A stretch of 64,000 nt of DNA from Actinopolymorpha alba DSM 45243 (GCF_000373925.1 NZ_KB892779.1:26398-90397), one strand, 5' to 3'; shown: positions 34,345 through 44,728, counted from the stretch's first letter. Translations and numbers: made by a program. The notes: generated by a model not told the origin, from the letters alone.

Positions 34345-35382
34345 ATGCCCGCCACGACCCCCGAGACGACCTCTGTTGACGTCGTCGACATGCACCAGGC
34401 GGCGCCGCCGGCGCCGATCACAGCCGAGGCGGACGCGGTCCTCACGGAGCTGACCGGGGCGTGGCTGGCCACCAAACGCTCCGATCACACCCGCGCGGCG
34501 TACTGGCGAGACCTGCGCTCCTGGCTCACCTGGTGCACGATGCACCACGTCGACCGTGACGTCGTCCCGCACCCCGGCCCACAGCTGGACCCGCTCACCG
34601 CACGGGTGCGAGACGCCGAGCTGTGGGGAGCCTGGCTCGTCGACGAGCACCAGGGCGGGCTCAGTGATGCCAGCGCCGCGCGCCGGATGGCGGCGGTTTC
34701 GTCTTGGTATGCGTACCTGGTAAAGCACGAGGCGGTCTCGGCCAACCCGTTCGCGGGTGCGGACCGGCCAAGCGTCGACCGGAACCATTCCGCCACCACC
34801 TGGCTGAGCGAGACCGACGCCCGCCGCCTGGTCGAGGCCGCCGACACCGCGCCAGGCTCGGCGCGACTGCGTAACGCCGCCATGACCCGGCTCATGGTCG
34901 AACTCGGCATCCGCGTCTCCGAAGTCGTCGCGCTGCCGGTCACCGCACTTGGCCACCAAGGCGGACACCGCGTCATCCGGGTACGAGGCAAAGGGCGCAA
35001 GACGATCGACCGGCTGCTCCCGGCGGCGGTGGCGGCTGGACTGGACGCCTACCTCGCCGAACGCGCCGAAACCGAGGGCGAGGACGCCGTCCTCGAGGGA
35101 CCGCTGTTCGTCACCTCGACGCGCCGGCCGGTCGACCGGGTAGACGTCGCACGCCTCGTCCGCCGCCTCGCCCACGCCGCGGGCATCCCCAACGCCGACC
35201 GGGTCTCCCCGCACTCGCTCCGCCACACCTTCGCCACCATCGCCAAACAGCGCGGCGCCACCTCAGACGAGCTGCAAGAAGCCATGGCCCACGCCGACCG
35301 GCGCACCACCGACCGCTACATCCGCGCCGCCATGCGGCTCGAACGCGACCCATCCCAACTCGTCGCCGCCGCCCTCGGATGA
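34345..35382 (+). CDS. Tyrosine recombinase, XerC/D-like
   Basis: 345 residues, complete. N-terminal core-binding domain: TRAAYWRDLRSWLTWCTMHH, and SAARRMAAVSSWYAYLVKHE. Catalytic domain: first Arg in VELGIRVSEVVAL; RVRGKGRKTIDRLLP (beta-hairpin Lys region); HSLRHTFATIAKQRG (HxxR); EAMAHADRRTTDRYIRAAM with the nucleophile Tyr. All key residues are present, so it should be active. It differs from the two AICE-type integrases in the window and has no Xis beside it. It may serve resolution of a circular form or be a second, stacked element's integrase. Confidence 0.9.
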   Translation: MPATTPETTSVDVVDMHQAAPPAPITAEADAVLTELTGAWLATKRSDHTRAAYWRDLRSWLTWCTMHHVDRDVVPHPGPQLDPLTARVRDAELWGAWLVDEHQGGLSDASAARRMAAVSSWYAYLVKHEAVSANPFAGADRPSVDRNHSATTWLSETDARRLVEAADTAPGSARLRNAAMTRLMVELGIRVSEVVALPVTALGHQGGHRVIRVRGKGRKTIDRLLPAAVAAGLDAYLAERAETEGEDAVLEGPLFVTSTRRPVDRVDVARLVRRLAHAAGIPNADRVSPHSLRHTFATIAKQRGATSDELQEAMAHADRRTTDRYIRAAMRLERDPSQLVAAALG

Positions 35383-35508
35383 GATAGGAACGTGGACCCC
35401 AACCTGTGCCAAGACGCTTGCTTCCTCGTACGTCGTGTCTTGAAGACCGCGAACCGGGGTCACGTCCTCGGGGTTGTAGCTATGCCGTGCGGGTGATTGC
35501 CGGTGCGT

Positions 35509-36087
35509 CTACCGCTGAACGAGAACCGAGGCCACGTAGCTAACCGCCACCCAAACCGCGGCCACGGCTCCGATCCATGGAAGGCCTAGCTCGATGCGTC
35601 GCCGTGAGTGGGCGAGTGGTTGGTACTCGTTGCGCCTTCTGATCTCCGCGCGTAGGGAGTCAATCAGCTCCTCCTCGCGTGACCTGCCTCGCCACTCCGC
35701 CATCATGGATGGCGAGTACGCGGACACTTTCACCGACCGATCTGTCGCAGCAATCACCAGGTGGCCGTCGTCCATGCGTGCGGACGCCAACGCCGGCCAC
35801 GGGATCCGGTACGTGAACACCGGATTCCGGATAGTGACGCCGTCGTCGCCCACGCGCACCGACGAATGGCCAGTGACGCGCCAGGCAAACCACAGCGCAG
35901 GTATGACGACGACGGCAAGGCCTAGCCTTTCAAGGAAGGCATCCGCAACAGGCCCTTTGACCATCCACCCAACCGAGAAGGCGATGGCATACGCCCATAG
36001 GATGATCCCGAAGATCATGGTTCCGGTCCGGCGGTAGGTCCGGGTCGCGGCGTCGCTTGGGGTGCGGGTTACCTCCAATTGGACCAT
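35509..36087 (-). CDS. Small PH-like membrane protein, possible RHS immunity partner
   Basis: 192 residues from ATG 36087, which has GGAGG directly before it; ATG 36018 is an alternative. Two hydrophobic helices near the start (FGIILWAYAIAFSVGWMV; LAVVVIPALWFAWRV), a beta-rich bacterial PH-like middle (VRVGDDGVTIRNPVFTYRIP, LVIAATDRSVKVSAYSP), and a last membrane helix (LPWIGAVAAVWVAVSYVASV). The start lies inside the end of the RHS gene (19 bp overlap), so the two are co-transcribed. A small membrane protein overlapping the tip end of an RHS toxin is the usual position of its immunity gene; that role is inferred from position alone. Confidence 0.65.
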   Translation of the reverse strand: MVQLEVTRTPSDAATRTYRRTGTMIFGIILWAYAIAFSVGWMVKGPVADAFLERLGLAVVVIPALWFAWRVTGHSSVRVGDDGVTIRNPVFTYRIPWPALASARMDDGHLVIAATDRSVKVSAYSPSMMAEWRGRSREEELIDSLRAEIRRRNEYQPLAHSRRRIELGLPWIGAVAAVWVAVSYVASVLVQR

Positions 36088-39000
36088 CCTCCGATGGCGT
36101 AGCTGCCGACCGCGTTGTACCCCATGTCCCTGCCTGTCCAGCGCCAGTTGACCTTGCTGTACCTTCTCACGCGGCCAAGTGAGTGTTTCGCTTTGCTGCT
36201 GTGTCGCCCGACCCGGGCCTTCCATTTGATCCGGTGGATCGCGCTGCGCCCCCAGGATCCGCCCATGGTGCGCCCGTAGGCGCCTCCCAGGGCTGTCCAC
36301 GCCAGGTTACCTGCCAGCGTTCGCCAGGCCCGCCGGCTCTTTATCGACTTATCCTCTATCGAGTCGCCGATGAAGTACCCAACGGATAGAATCGCACCGG
36401 CTCCCAGGCAAGCCCCGGCGGACGCCACGACACAGATCCCAAATGCGGCCCCGGCTGCGACCTTGCGCCAGCCGCCTCCTCTGAACTTCCTCCAGGCCCG
36501 CTTCCAGCTGATTTTGCCGTCGAGGTCGTAGCAGTTGATGGGGTCGGCGTTGCAGTATTCGTAGGCGTTGGCTGAGCCGCCGGGTACGGGGTCTGTTTGG
36601 AGGAAGCGTCCGAGTTGGGCGTTGTAGAGGCGGACGCCCATGAGGACCAGGCCGCCGAGGGTTTCGCTGCTGCGTTGTTTGCCGCCGAGCCAGCCGTAGC
36701 GGCCGGGGGTGTTGGTGCCGATGGGGACACCGAATTCGTCGGTCGCGTAGCTGTCGGCCGCGGCGGGTGGGCCTCCGGTGGTGTTGTCGGCGGTGGCTGT
36801 GACGTCGCCGTGCAGATTGACGGTCTGCCAGACGAGTTTCCCAGCCTGATTAACTGTCGCGGCCAGCGTGCCGGCCAGGTCGGTGATGTTACGGGTCCAC
36901 TGAGCGTGGTCGCTGGTCTCACTGATCCAATCCGGGCTATCGGAGGAGGCGTCGTTGTAGTGGTTGGTCTTGGTGACCCCGGTTTTGGAGTTGCTGAACG
37001 CCCCCAGCCGGCCGGCGGCGTCGAGGGTGTAGGTGAGGGTGGCCCCGTCCTGAGCCATGGACCGCACCAGGTCGTTGGTGTAGTAGCCGATCGTGACGTT
37101 CCCGCTGCCCGAGGTGGTGTCCGCCGCGGGCAGGGTGGTAACCCTGCCGTAGGCGTCGTAGACCGTCCCGGTGTGGGTGCCTTCGGGCTTGAGCCGGTCC
37201 GCGGTGTCGTAGGTGTAGCTGGTGGCGGACTCGACCGCGATCGCCTGGCAGGTGCCGTCGGAGGCGGGGCCGTAGACGTTGCGGAGGGTGCGGTTGGAGT
37301 TCGCGTCGAACCGGTAGTTGCGGTGCAGACACCGGCCGGACCCGTTGTCCCTCGTCCAGGTGAGGCGGCCGAGGTTGTCGTAGGTGTAGGTCTGTTCCCG
37401 GTTCACGTTCGCACCTGTGGAGACCTGGGTGCGCCACTGACCGTGCACGTTCGGCCGGATGGTCTCTTCCAGCCAGGTCGCTTCCAGCATCTGCCGGCGG
37501 CTGGTCTGTTCACTGGCGGAGTCGAAGGTGAAGGTTTGGATGAGCCCGTTGGGCCAGGTCTGCTCGAGCAGCCTCCCATCAGGGTCATAGGCGCCGGCGA
37601 ACTTCCCGGTGATACCGGAGACGGTGATGGAGGTGACGAGGTCGCGGTTGTCGCCGTTCTCGTTGTAGGTGTTGGTGACGGTGCCTTTCGCGTCGGTCAC
37701 GGTGGCGACGCGGCCGGAGCTGTCGTAGCTGGTGGTGACGGTGTTCTTGGCGTCCCCGGATGCTTCGGCGGAGTCGGTGTAGCTGGTAACGCGGCCGAAG
37801 TCGTCGTAGCTGCTGGTCTGCTGGGCGGTGCCGCTGACCACCTGAGAAGTCAGGCCGGTGTCGGGGTCGTAGGAGGTGGTGGTGGCCGGCACCGCCGTAC
37901 CCACCCCGCCGGTGAGCTGGCTGGTCTTCACCCGGGTCGAGTAGCCGCCGTTGTCATACGTCGTGGTTGAGGTCCGTGTCCGGGAGGTACCGCCAGCGTC
38001 GATGACGGTTTCTTCGGTGATGGTGGTGCGGTTGAGGTAGTCGTACTCCTTGACCCGTTCGACTACCAGCTGCGGCAACCCAGCCGTGCCGGGGTTGAGG
38101 TTGGCGGGGCGGGTGAGGCAGGTCAGGTTCGCCCACGCCGGCTTGTTCCCACAGGCGGCGTCTTTGGAGTTCGCGCCGGCGGTGTAGTAGACGGTTTCGG
38201 TGGTACCAGGTCCGCCTCCGTTTGGTTCGGAGGGCATCCGCGACTCGATAACCAACCCGCTGTCGGCGTCGTAGCGGGTCGTCGTGACCGATGCGATCCC
38301 GCTCGGGTCGCTGGTTACTTTCATGGGTTTGCTGTACGTCCACCCTGTTGCGTCGGTGGTGGACAGGGCGTACTCGTTCTTGGTGGTGCGTTTGTCCTGC
38401 TCGTCGGTGGCGACCGCGGCGGAGGAGAGGCTGGCGGCGGTGTAGGTGGAGGTGACCAGATGCAGGGTGGGGCCGGCGGGGTGTCCGAGTTCGGTGCCGG
38501 TGTCGTAGTCGTTGTGGGTGTGCGCCCGGGCCATCACGACCCGCCCATCGGGGAGGGTGACCTCGCGGTAGGGGCCGAAGGTGTCGAGGAGGTCCTTGCC
38601 GTCCTTGGTGTAGATGTTGATGGTGGACACCATCAACATCCGCGCACCCGGGTCCGGGGCGGCGATACCCTTCCAGTCCGGGAGCCCTTCGGCCGCGAGT
38701 ACCTCGGCCCGGTTCGCCGCGGACAGTTCACGGACGACGTTGCCCCACTTGTCGTAGTCGACGGTGGTGAGCGCCCACCCACCCGCACCCGGACCCGTGC
38801 CGGCGTAGGAGGCGGTGTTGATGGTGCGCCCGTCGGTGTTCAGATACGTCAAGCTCGCCTTACGCAGATCAGTACGTGACGCTGCCTTGCCGGGCCCGAA
38901 CACGGCGGTCGCGGTGACCGGCACCTCCTTCTGCCCCCACTTGGCGACCTTGCCGGCGGTGGACAGGTCCGGCCGCCACTCCGGGTTCGCCCCGTCGGCT

Positions 39001-42000
39001 GCGCGGGGCACGTCGTACTCCACGGTGGTGGTTTCGGTGCCGCCACCGTTGCCGGCGTTGTGGGTGCGTTTGACGCTGGTGACCCGCCCGTACACGTCGT
39101 ACGCGACGACCCAGGCGGCCAGCCCAGCCGGCTTCTCGGTAGTCACCCGTCCTTGGGAGTCGTAGGTGTACGTGGTGGGCAGCACCGGACTCGCCGCATC
39201 GCACTTGACGGGCTGCGTGCCACCACCAGCACCCGATACGGTGCGCGGGTCCCACGTCTTCAGCAACTGACCGGTCCCGCCCACCCCGTCACCGGCGGAC
39301 CCCTCGTCGTAGGCGTAGCAGGCGACATCGACCTTCAACTCCGTGCCGGTGGCCGTGGTGGTGCGGAACGTCACCGCCGTGACGTGGCCGGCCGGGTTGT
39401 AGGTGAACGTCAACGCCTTACATCCCGCCACCCAGGTAGTGCAGCTGGCCACTCCGGGCGGCAACGGGGCGAGCATCTGGGAGATCCGGCCGTCGGCGTT
39501 GTAGGTGTAGGTGGTGTTCTGGTTCGAACCCGGCTGCACAACCTTGCCAACCTGGTAGGTGTGCGGGGCGGTCTCCGACGCTCCGCTGGTGTAGGTGGTG
39601 GCGGGCGTGAACACGGTGGCGTTGGCGTCCAGGTCGGCGACCTTGAACTCCGCCGGACCCCCGGCACCGCCGCCGGTCGGCGTCAACGTCAGTCCGCTGG
39701 GTGCGTCCTCCCCGGTCGGGGTGTAGGTGCCGTCGGTCTTCTTCGCGAATGTGGTCGCCACACCCTCGGAATCGGTGACCACCACCGACGCGCCTTGGTC
39801 GGTCAGGCCGGTCCAGTCCGCGCCCGCCTCATCGACCGGGAGGGAGCCGGTCCAGCCGGGCCCGAACATGCCTTCCTCGACCAGGCTGTTGTTGTCGTAG
39901 TAGACGGGCTTGTTCGACGCCGTGGACGGCCGGCCGTTGTAGAGGCGGATGAACGCCTCCGTCGTCCCCGCCGGCAACGTCGCCCGCAGCCGCAGCTCCT
40001 GCCAGGTGTCGGTCGCGTTCGGGGTGTTGGAACGCACCTCCACATACGAACCGGTGCCGACCCGGTAGTACAGGATCGCCCGCAACGCCCGCGGATAGCT
40101 CGCCGTCTCAATCCCGGTCACCGCCGGCACATAAATCTGCGTGGTGAAGTTGTAGGTCCGGCCCGGTTTCATCCCCAACCGCAGCGCGCCGGTGTTCCCA
40201 CCGATCGCCGCGTGGGTGTCCATGTCGGTGTCCGACGTACCCGACGGGGTGATCTTCAACGAGTTCGACCCGCTGTAGGCGGGCCAGGTCGCCGCCACCG
40301 TGGCGGCTCGGGTGACGAACCCGGTGGTGCCTTCTTCGACCTGCGCCTGGTTGGCGTCCAGCATTTGCGGCGCCCCGGCCGGGGTCTGTGCTGGTTTCAG
40401 CGTGTTGAACGTGCGCGCCACGGTCAGGTCGGAGCCATAGGAAGCCACTGACGCGTCGGTTTCGGAGATCGACATGTTCCCCGACAACAACGACACCGAC
40501 CCCGGCCCCATATCCTCTGTGGAGCCTGCCACGTCGGCCTTGTCCATCGTCGCGGTCACCGTGTCCGTCGTACACACATCGGCGCTGCCGGACTTGGAGA
40601 AACAAGCCCGCACCTGGGCGGTGCCCTCCACCCCGTAGATGGTGCGCGGCATGTTCCACTCCAACTCCGGAACATCCGCGGACGCGCCCGCACCGGTGGT
40701 CACCGCCACCGGCCACGACGGCGCCGGCTGCCCACCCTTGGTGACATGGTCGGCGGGGATGTCCCGCCACGCCGCCGACTCGCCCTGCCGGTACTGCCAC
40801 TTCACGCCGGTGAACCCGTTGCCCGCCTGCGCCGCCAGCCGCATAAACCGCTGTGTCCGGCCCGCGGCTTCGGGGCTGGTCACCCCCGGTGTCGTCCCGA
40901 ACTGGTAGGAGGCGACCGGGGACAGGTTGTTCGCGAAGTCCACCGCCCGCACATACAGCGTGTGCCAACCACCCCCAGGCGTCACCGTCACCGTTTTCGC
41001 CGCGCCGTTGGTAGTCGCGACCGACTCGGCTTCGGCGAAGCTCTCATCATCGGTCGCATACACGAACCTGGTCACCGCGGTCGAGGTCGACGAAAAGGTG
41101 AACGACGCGTTCGCGGTCGCCGTCCACGCATTCTTCGGGTGGGTGGAACTCGACACCGCCGGCGCGGGTGGGGCCTTCGGCGGCATCGCCTGGTAATAAC
41201 CCTGCACATCAATCAACAACCCCGACGCGGCCGAGGAATAGACGTTGATCCGCCCGCCGCTCCCCACCGCGAGGATCGCGGTGCCGGTCACGTTGTTGTC
41301 CGCCAGGTTGTAGGAGACCGCCTGTGCTGCCGGCTGCGGTTCACCGGCCGCCCAGGCGGTCATGATCCCGCGCGCCTTCGGTTGCACCGCTGTGATCGAC
41401 ACCGCCACCGACGTCACACCCGAGGCGGGCACCACCACATTCCCGGAGCTGTCCTTCGCACCGGCGACCTGGATCGCGCGGACCTCTCTGGCCGCCAGGT
41501 CCTTGGTGGAGGTGTAGATCCGGCGCGGGCTGATCGGCACATACAGATCCCGGCCATCCTGGGTGTTGTCCAGGTAGTAGCCCTCCACATCAATGAAGAT
41601 TCGCATCTGCCCGGAGTTGGCCCAGACGCTGATCTTTCCGCTGGTGCCGACCTTTACCTGCGCCAACGCTGAGGCAATCTGACCCGTTGAGGCCTGCAAT
41701 GTCGACACCCCCGGCCGGGTAGTGCCTGCGGGGAACGCCTGCAGTGAGGTGTTCGTGGTCGGGTCAACCACGGTGAGGTTCACCGCCACCGCCGACACCC
41801 CAGACGAAGGGACCCCACCCAGTCCCGTCACCTGGATGTCGCGGGTTTCCCCGCCGACCAGTGGGGTCTGCCCGGAATTGTTGGTGTCGTAGATCCGGCG
41901 CGGCGAGACAGCGACAAACGTGCCACCCGCGGTGGTCACCGTGTTATCGGTGAAATAGCCCTGAACATCCAACACGACGTTCAGCTGGCCCCAACGGTTA

Positions 42001-42521
42001 TAGACATCGATCTGCCCACCGGCGCCGACCTTCGCGATCACCGTGTTCGCTTCCATATGCCCCGCGGTAATCGACAACTGCGACACCGTCGGCCGCGCCT
42101 CACCCGAAGGCCACACCGCCAGCCACGAATTGTCACTGGCATCGGTTGCCGTGACCGACAACACCACCGCCGACACACCCGAAGTCGGCACCCCACCCAC
42201 ACCCAGGACGGTGAACGACCGCGATTCGGCCTCACCGAGGGGCGCCTTCGTGCCGCCCTGGCCGCTGCGGGTATCAACAATCCGCGCCGGCTGCAACGGC
42301 ACATACTCACCACCCGCCGGCGGCGTCGACGCGGCCGCAGCCCGTTTCGGCTTCCCCGGATCGGGTGGGGCCGCCGACGCCACCGCCGCGCCCTCCGGCG
42401 GGATCGCCAACGCCCACGCCACCAACAACGCCGCCGCCATCACCAGGACGCGACGTGCCAACGGGAACCGGAGCCTAGATGTGAACCAGACGTTGCGAGC
42501 AGACCGAGCCGACACAGCCAT
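36069..42521 (-). CDS. RHS/YD-repeat polymorphic toxin-like protein
   Basis: 2150 residues from ATG 42521 (G-rich site upstream; GTG 42533 is also possible). A signal sequence (RRVLVMAAALLVAWALAIP) is followed by three repeats of about 125 residues with PARIVDTRSGQG...GVGGVPTSGVSAVVLSVT...LDVQGYF, a wall or surface type repeat. Then come Ig-like and carbohydrate-module-like parts, a long array of YD repeats (YDxxGRVT...), and the conserved RHS core end RYGWLGGKQRSSETLGGLVL, RLYNAQLGRFLQTDPVPGGS, AYEYCNADPINCYDLDGK. The last 148 residues form a variable tip: two hydrophobic glycine-rich helices (AGAAFGICVVASAGACLGAG), then a very basic Trp/Arg/Lys-rich end. The tip matches no toxin I know. Confidence 0.88.
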   Translation of the reverse strand: MAVSARSARNVWFTSRLRFPLARRVLVMAAALLVAWALAIPPEGAAVASAAPPDPGKPKRAAAASTPPAGGEYVPLQPARIVDTRSGQGGTKAPLGEAESRSFTVLGVGGVPTSGVSAVVLSVTATDASDNSWLAVWPSGEARPTVSQLSITAGHMEANTVIAKVGAGGQIDVYNRWGQLNVVLDVQGYFTDNTVTTAGGTFVAVSPRRIYDTNNSGQTPLVGGETRDIQVTGLGGVPSSGVSAVAVNLTVVDPTTNTSLQAFPAGTTRPGVSTLQASTGQIASALAQVKVGTSGKISVWANSGQMRIFIDVEGYYLDNTQDGRDLYVPISPRRIYTSTKDLAAREVRAIQVAGAKDSSGNVVVPASGVTSVAVSITAVQPKARGIMTAWAAGEPQPAAQAVSYNLADNNVTGTAILAVGSGGRINVYSSAASGLLIDVQGYYQAMPPKAPPAPAVSSSTHPKNAWTATANASFTFSSTSTAVTRFVYATDDESFAEAESVATTNGAAKTVTVTPGGGWHTLYVRAVDFANNLSPVASYQFGTTPGVTSPEAAGRTQRFMRLAAQAGNGFTGVKWQYRQGESAAWRDIPADHVTKGGQPAPSWPVAVTTGAGASADVPELEWNMPRTIYGVEGTAQVRACFSKSGSADVCTTDTVTATMDKADVAGSTEDMGPGSVSLLSGNMSISETDASVASYGSDLTVARTFNTLKPAQTPAGAPQMLDANQAQVEEGTTGFVTRAATVAATWPAYSGSNSLKITPSGTSDTDMDTHAAIGGNTGALRLGMKPGRTYNFTTQIYVPAVTGIETASYPRALRAILYYRVGTGSYVEVRSNTPNATDTWQELRLRATLPAGTTEAFIRLYNGRPSTASNKPVYYDNNSLVEEGMFGPGWTGSLPVDEAGADWTGLTDQGASVVVTDSEGVATTFAKKTDGTYTPTGEDAPSGLTLTPTGGGAGGPAEFKVADLDANATVFTPATTYTSGASETAPHTYQVGKVVQPGSNQNTTYTYNADGRISQMLAPLPPGVASCTTWVAGCKALTFTYNPAGHVTAVTFRTTTATGTELKVDVACYAYDEGSAGDGVGGTGQLLKTWDPRTVSGAGGGTQPVKCDAASPVLPTTYTYDSQGRVTTEKPAGLAAWVVAYDVYGRVTSVKRTHNAGNGGGTETTTVEYDVPRAADGANPEWRPDLSTAGKVAKWGQKEVPVTATAVFGPGKAASRTDLRKASLTYLNTDGRTINTASYAGTGPGAGGWALTTVDYDKWGNVVRELSAANRAEVLAAEGLPDWKGIAAPDPGARMLMVSTINIYTKDGKDLLDTFGPYREVTLPDGRVVMARAHTHNDYDTGTELGHPAGPTLHLVTSTYTAASLSSAAVATDEQDKRTTKNEYALSTTDATGWTYSKPMKVTSDPSGIASVTTTRYDADSGLVIESRMPSEPNGGGPGTTETVYYTAGANSKDAACGNKPAWANLTCLTRPANLNPGTAGLPQLVVERVKEYDYLNRTTITEETVIDAGGTSRTRTSTTTYDNGGYSTRVKTSQLTGGVGTAVPATTTSYDPDTGLTSQVVSGTAQQTSSYDDFGRVTSYTDSAEASGDAKNTVTTSYDSSGRVATVTDAKGTVTNTYNENGDNRDLVTSITVSGITGKFAGAYDPDGRLLEQTWPNGLIQTFTFDSASEQTSRRQMLEATWLEETIRPNVHGQWRTQVSTGANVNREQTYTYDNLGRLTWTRDNGSGRCLHRNYRFDANSNRTLRNVYGPASDGTCQAIAVESATSYTYDTADRLKPEGTHTGTVYDAYGRVTTLPAADTTSGSGNVTIGYYTNDLVRSMAQDGATLTYTLDAAGRLGAFSNSKTGVTKTNHYNDASSDSPDWISETSDHAQWTRNITDLAGTLAATVNQAGKLVWQTVNLHGDVTATADNTTGGPPAAADSYATDEFGVPIGTNTPGRYGWLGGKQRSSETLGGLVLMGVRLYNAQLGRFLQTDPVPGGSANAYEYCNADPINCYDLDGKISWKRAWRKFRGGGWRKVAAGAAFGICVVASAGACLGAGAILSVGYFIGDSIEDKSIKSRRAWRTLAGNLAWTALGGAYGRTMGGSWGRSAIHRIKWKARVGRHSSKAKHSLGRVRRYSKVNWRWTGRDMGYNAVGSYAIGGWSNWR

Positions 42522-43019
42522 CACGCCCCCCACCTGGAAGCCGACAGGTCCAAAAAGATCTACACGCCCCGGGCTCCCGCATCACGGAAATGACCAAAAA
42601 TGATCAACCACGAAAACTTCAAGAACGACGAAAACCTTCGCAACCCGCAGCTCAAACCGGAGGCTTCGTCAGGTAGTGCTTTTGTTTGAATTGCGCAGAT
42701 CATGTGAGATCGAAAGCAGGACAAGAGACCACGAATCCCGCCGGGGCTCTGGTCGCGGGTGGCCGCCAGTCGGCCTGATGGCCGTGCCCATCAGGTTGCC
42801 CGGACGTCCGCAAACGGCCGCTGCGGCGCCATCGCCGACCAAGGCCTAGGCCGCCGACGCTGATACCCATCGCTCCCAACGGGCTTTCGAGATCACCCTT
42901 CGACGAATACCGGCCGCGCTTGGGTCCGGCCGCCGGGCAGGGCATGCGATGCCGGCTATGCCCGACCCACAGCCTGGCAACTGGTCGCCGTTTCTCGGTT
43001 CGCTGGCATCCTGACCAGC
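42522..43019. other. Intergenic, nothing supported
   Basis: The first 150 bases are A-rich compared with the surroundings and probably hold the promoter of the RHS gene. The rest shows only random open frames. Confidence 0.35.
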
Positions 43020-43628
43020 CCGAACCCGGTGGAGGCATCCCTGAAGCGCATGGACGCCGTCTGCGGAGGACCGTGGTGGCGTGATGTCTGGTGCAACAAG
43101 CTGCCCGACAAGGGGCTGCGGAGGAGGCTGTGGTCGCCGGGTACGCCGAGAAGCTCCGTGAACGCGCGGGCGGTGCCAGGACTTGGGTCATCGATGTTCG
43201 GCCGCGCGCAGACCTGAAGCCGCTGTACTACCTGGTATTCGCCACCCGGCACATCGATGGCATGGTGGCTTTCGGCGAATCAGCATCTCTCGGCCTCGAG
43301 CGGTGGCGGAAGTACCATGCCGGGCTAGCTGCGGAGGGCACACTGTTCGGCGACAATGACGCCTGGGAGGAAGCTTGGAAGGCAGAAGAGGCGGTGTTCA
43401 AGGCCCAGTGGGTCAACACCATCGCTGAGCGATTGACCAACGAGCTCGCGAAGGGCCCAGCGGTTTCGCATCATTGACAGGCCCGACGAGATCCTCGGTG
43501 ATTTGCTCGACGTGGTGCGCGGCCTACATCTGCGCGCCGCGATCCGCAAGGTGCGGAACGCAGGCATGACCTCAACCGACCCCAAGGGCGTGGACGACCT
43601 GTGGCACCTCACACTCAAGCCCGCGTAG
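43020..43628 (+). pseudogene. Three-Cys-motif partner protein (TcmP), frameshifted C-terminal part
   Basis: Three frames join to give NPVEASLKRMDAVCGGPWWR, then EKLRERAGGARTWVIDVRPR, LKPLYYLVFATRHIDGMVAF, and after a one-base slip near 43460 FRIIDRPDEILGDLLDVVRG and DDLWHLTLKPA. This is the second half of TcmP, the partner of three-Cys-motif (Gp37/Gp68, DUF5131) proteins. A frameshift near 43090 and the missing N-terminal half show decay. Confidence 0.7.
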
Positions 43629-43818
43629 GCGCAGGCATCTCGTCGTAGAGGCGTCCGTCCAGCTCGCGACCCTTACTCTTCGGCGTACGCCCGCCCCACT
43701 GCTTGAAGAAAAACGCCACACTCTGCTCGCGGCATGCATCACGCAGTTCGCGCACCCAGTCGGGGTCGAGGGGCCGATGGTTTGGTCCGCTCTCACCACC
43801 CGCGATGAGCCAGTGCAT
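43615..43818 (-). pseudogene. Three-Cys-motif protein (phage Gp37/Gp68, DUF5131), C-terminal fragment
   Basis: 67 residues: MHWLIAGGESGPNHRPLDPD, WVRELRDACREQSVAFFFKQ, WGGRTPKSKGRELDGRLYDE. This is the last quarter of a DUF5131 protein; the family has about 250 residues with three cysteines in the missing N-terminal part. It converges on the TcmP remnant with a 14-base overlap. The two families are known partners. Confidence 0.8.
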
Positions 43819-44091
43819 GCCCGTTAGGTTGATCAGGACGGTGGATCGTCGGCTGCGTCGAGCGGTGGGAGCAGAGCGACAACGGAGAGTGGTGCTTGTG
43901 CGTGCCCGCGGACCGCGGCTCAGGTGTCGGAATGCTCCAGCCGATGTGGGTGCACGCCGAGCAGGTGCAGCCCTACGGGCGCCAACGTACAGCCGACGCC
44001 AAGGGCGTCGGTACAGAGAGAGTTAAGAGCGCAGACGGGTAGCTCGTGATCACGGTACCCGTCCCTCGGCATAGAGGTCGGCGGGCTTCCT
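43819..44091. other. Intergenic, nothing supported
   Basis: No coding sequence or RNA gene recognised. Confidence 0.35.
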
Positions 44092-44282
44092 TCAAGACAT
44101 CTGCCCGAGTAGGTGCCACACGAATACGCCGAAGGCGATCCCGGCCACGCCCATGACGCGCGGGACGATGTAGGAAGCGTCGTCGGCTCGTTCGCTTTAG
44201 GGTCGCGATACTGCCAGCTCGACAACAGCTGCCACTGCGAGCGCGGCACGATCATCGACCAGGCCGCCATCCCGATGAACAT
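44092..44282 (-). pseudogene. DUF6199-like small membrane protein, frameshifted
   Basis: MFIGMAAWSMIVPRSQWQLL, then SSWQYRDPKANEP in one frame, and in the next DASYIVPRVMGVAGIAFGVF followed by VWHLLGQMS and a stop. Together this is a two-helix protein of the DUF6199 type (WKYKxPxANEPSDxxYxxxR). A slip near the EPSD position breaks it. Confidence 0.55.
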
Positions 44283-44728
44283 AGGTCAGGCCACATCCAG
44301 GGGAGAAACGAAACCGCCCCCAGCAAGTTCCTGTTCCGTATGTCGTCCGTAGGCCGGTTGTACCCTCCGCGTGCCCCAAGACAGGCGCAGCGGTGCTCGG
44401 CTAGGTGCAGAGCTGTGATCTTGCCCGGGCCGACGCCAGGGCGCCGAGATCGTAGAGCTGACGCAAGGGCGATCGTTCGCCAACCGGTGCGTTAGGTCGT
44501 GACAGAAACAATCGTTCGCGTGTGTGGCCCCTCAGCGGCGACAGATCGGTCGGGAGTGGGAGCGTCGGATGACGTCGGTCTGAGTTCGGAACAGTTCGGC
44601 CACGGCCACGGCCACGGCCCCGTGGTCCGGGTCGGTCGGCGAAGTTCCTCAGTCCGCGGTTGGGTCAGGCGGTCCAGGCCGCGCACCAAGCTTCGGGCGC
44701 GATCGCCTTTGTACGGTGGTCGCTATGC
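44283..44728. other. Intergenic, nothing supported
   Basis: Only random open frames on both strands. A run of repeated GGCCAC units lies near 44598-44618. Confidence 0.35.

Noticed and set aside
36597-40451. Two long plus-strand frames opposite the RHS gene (457 and 463 codons)
   Set aside because: Gly/Val/Arg-rich shadow sequence without family motifs; the minus strand has YD repeats throughout.
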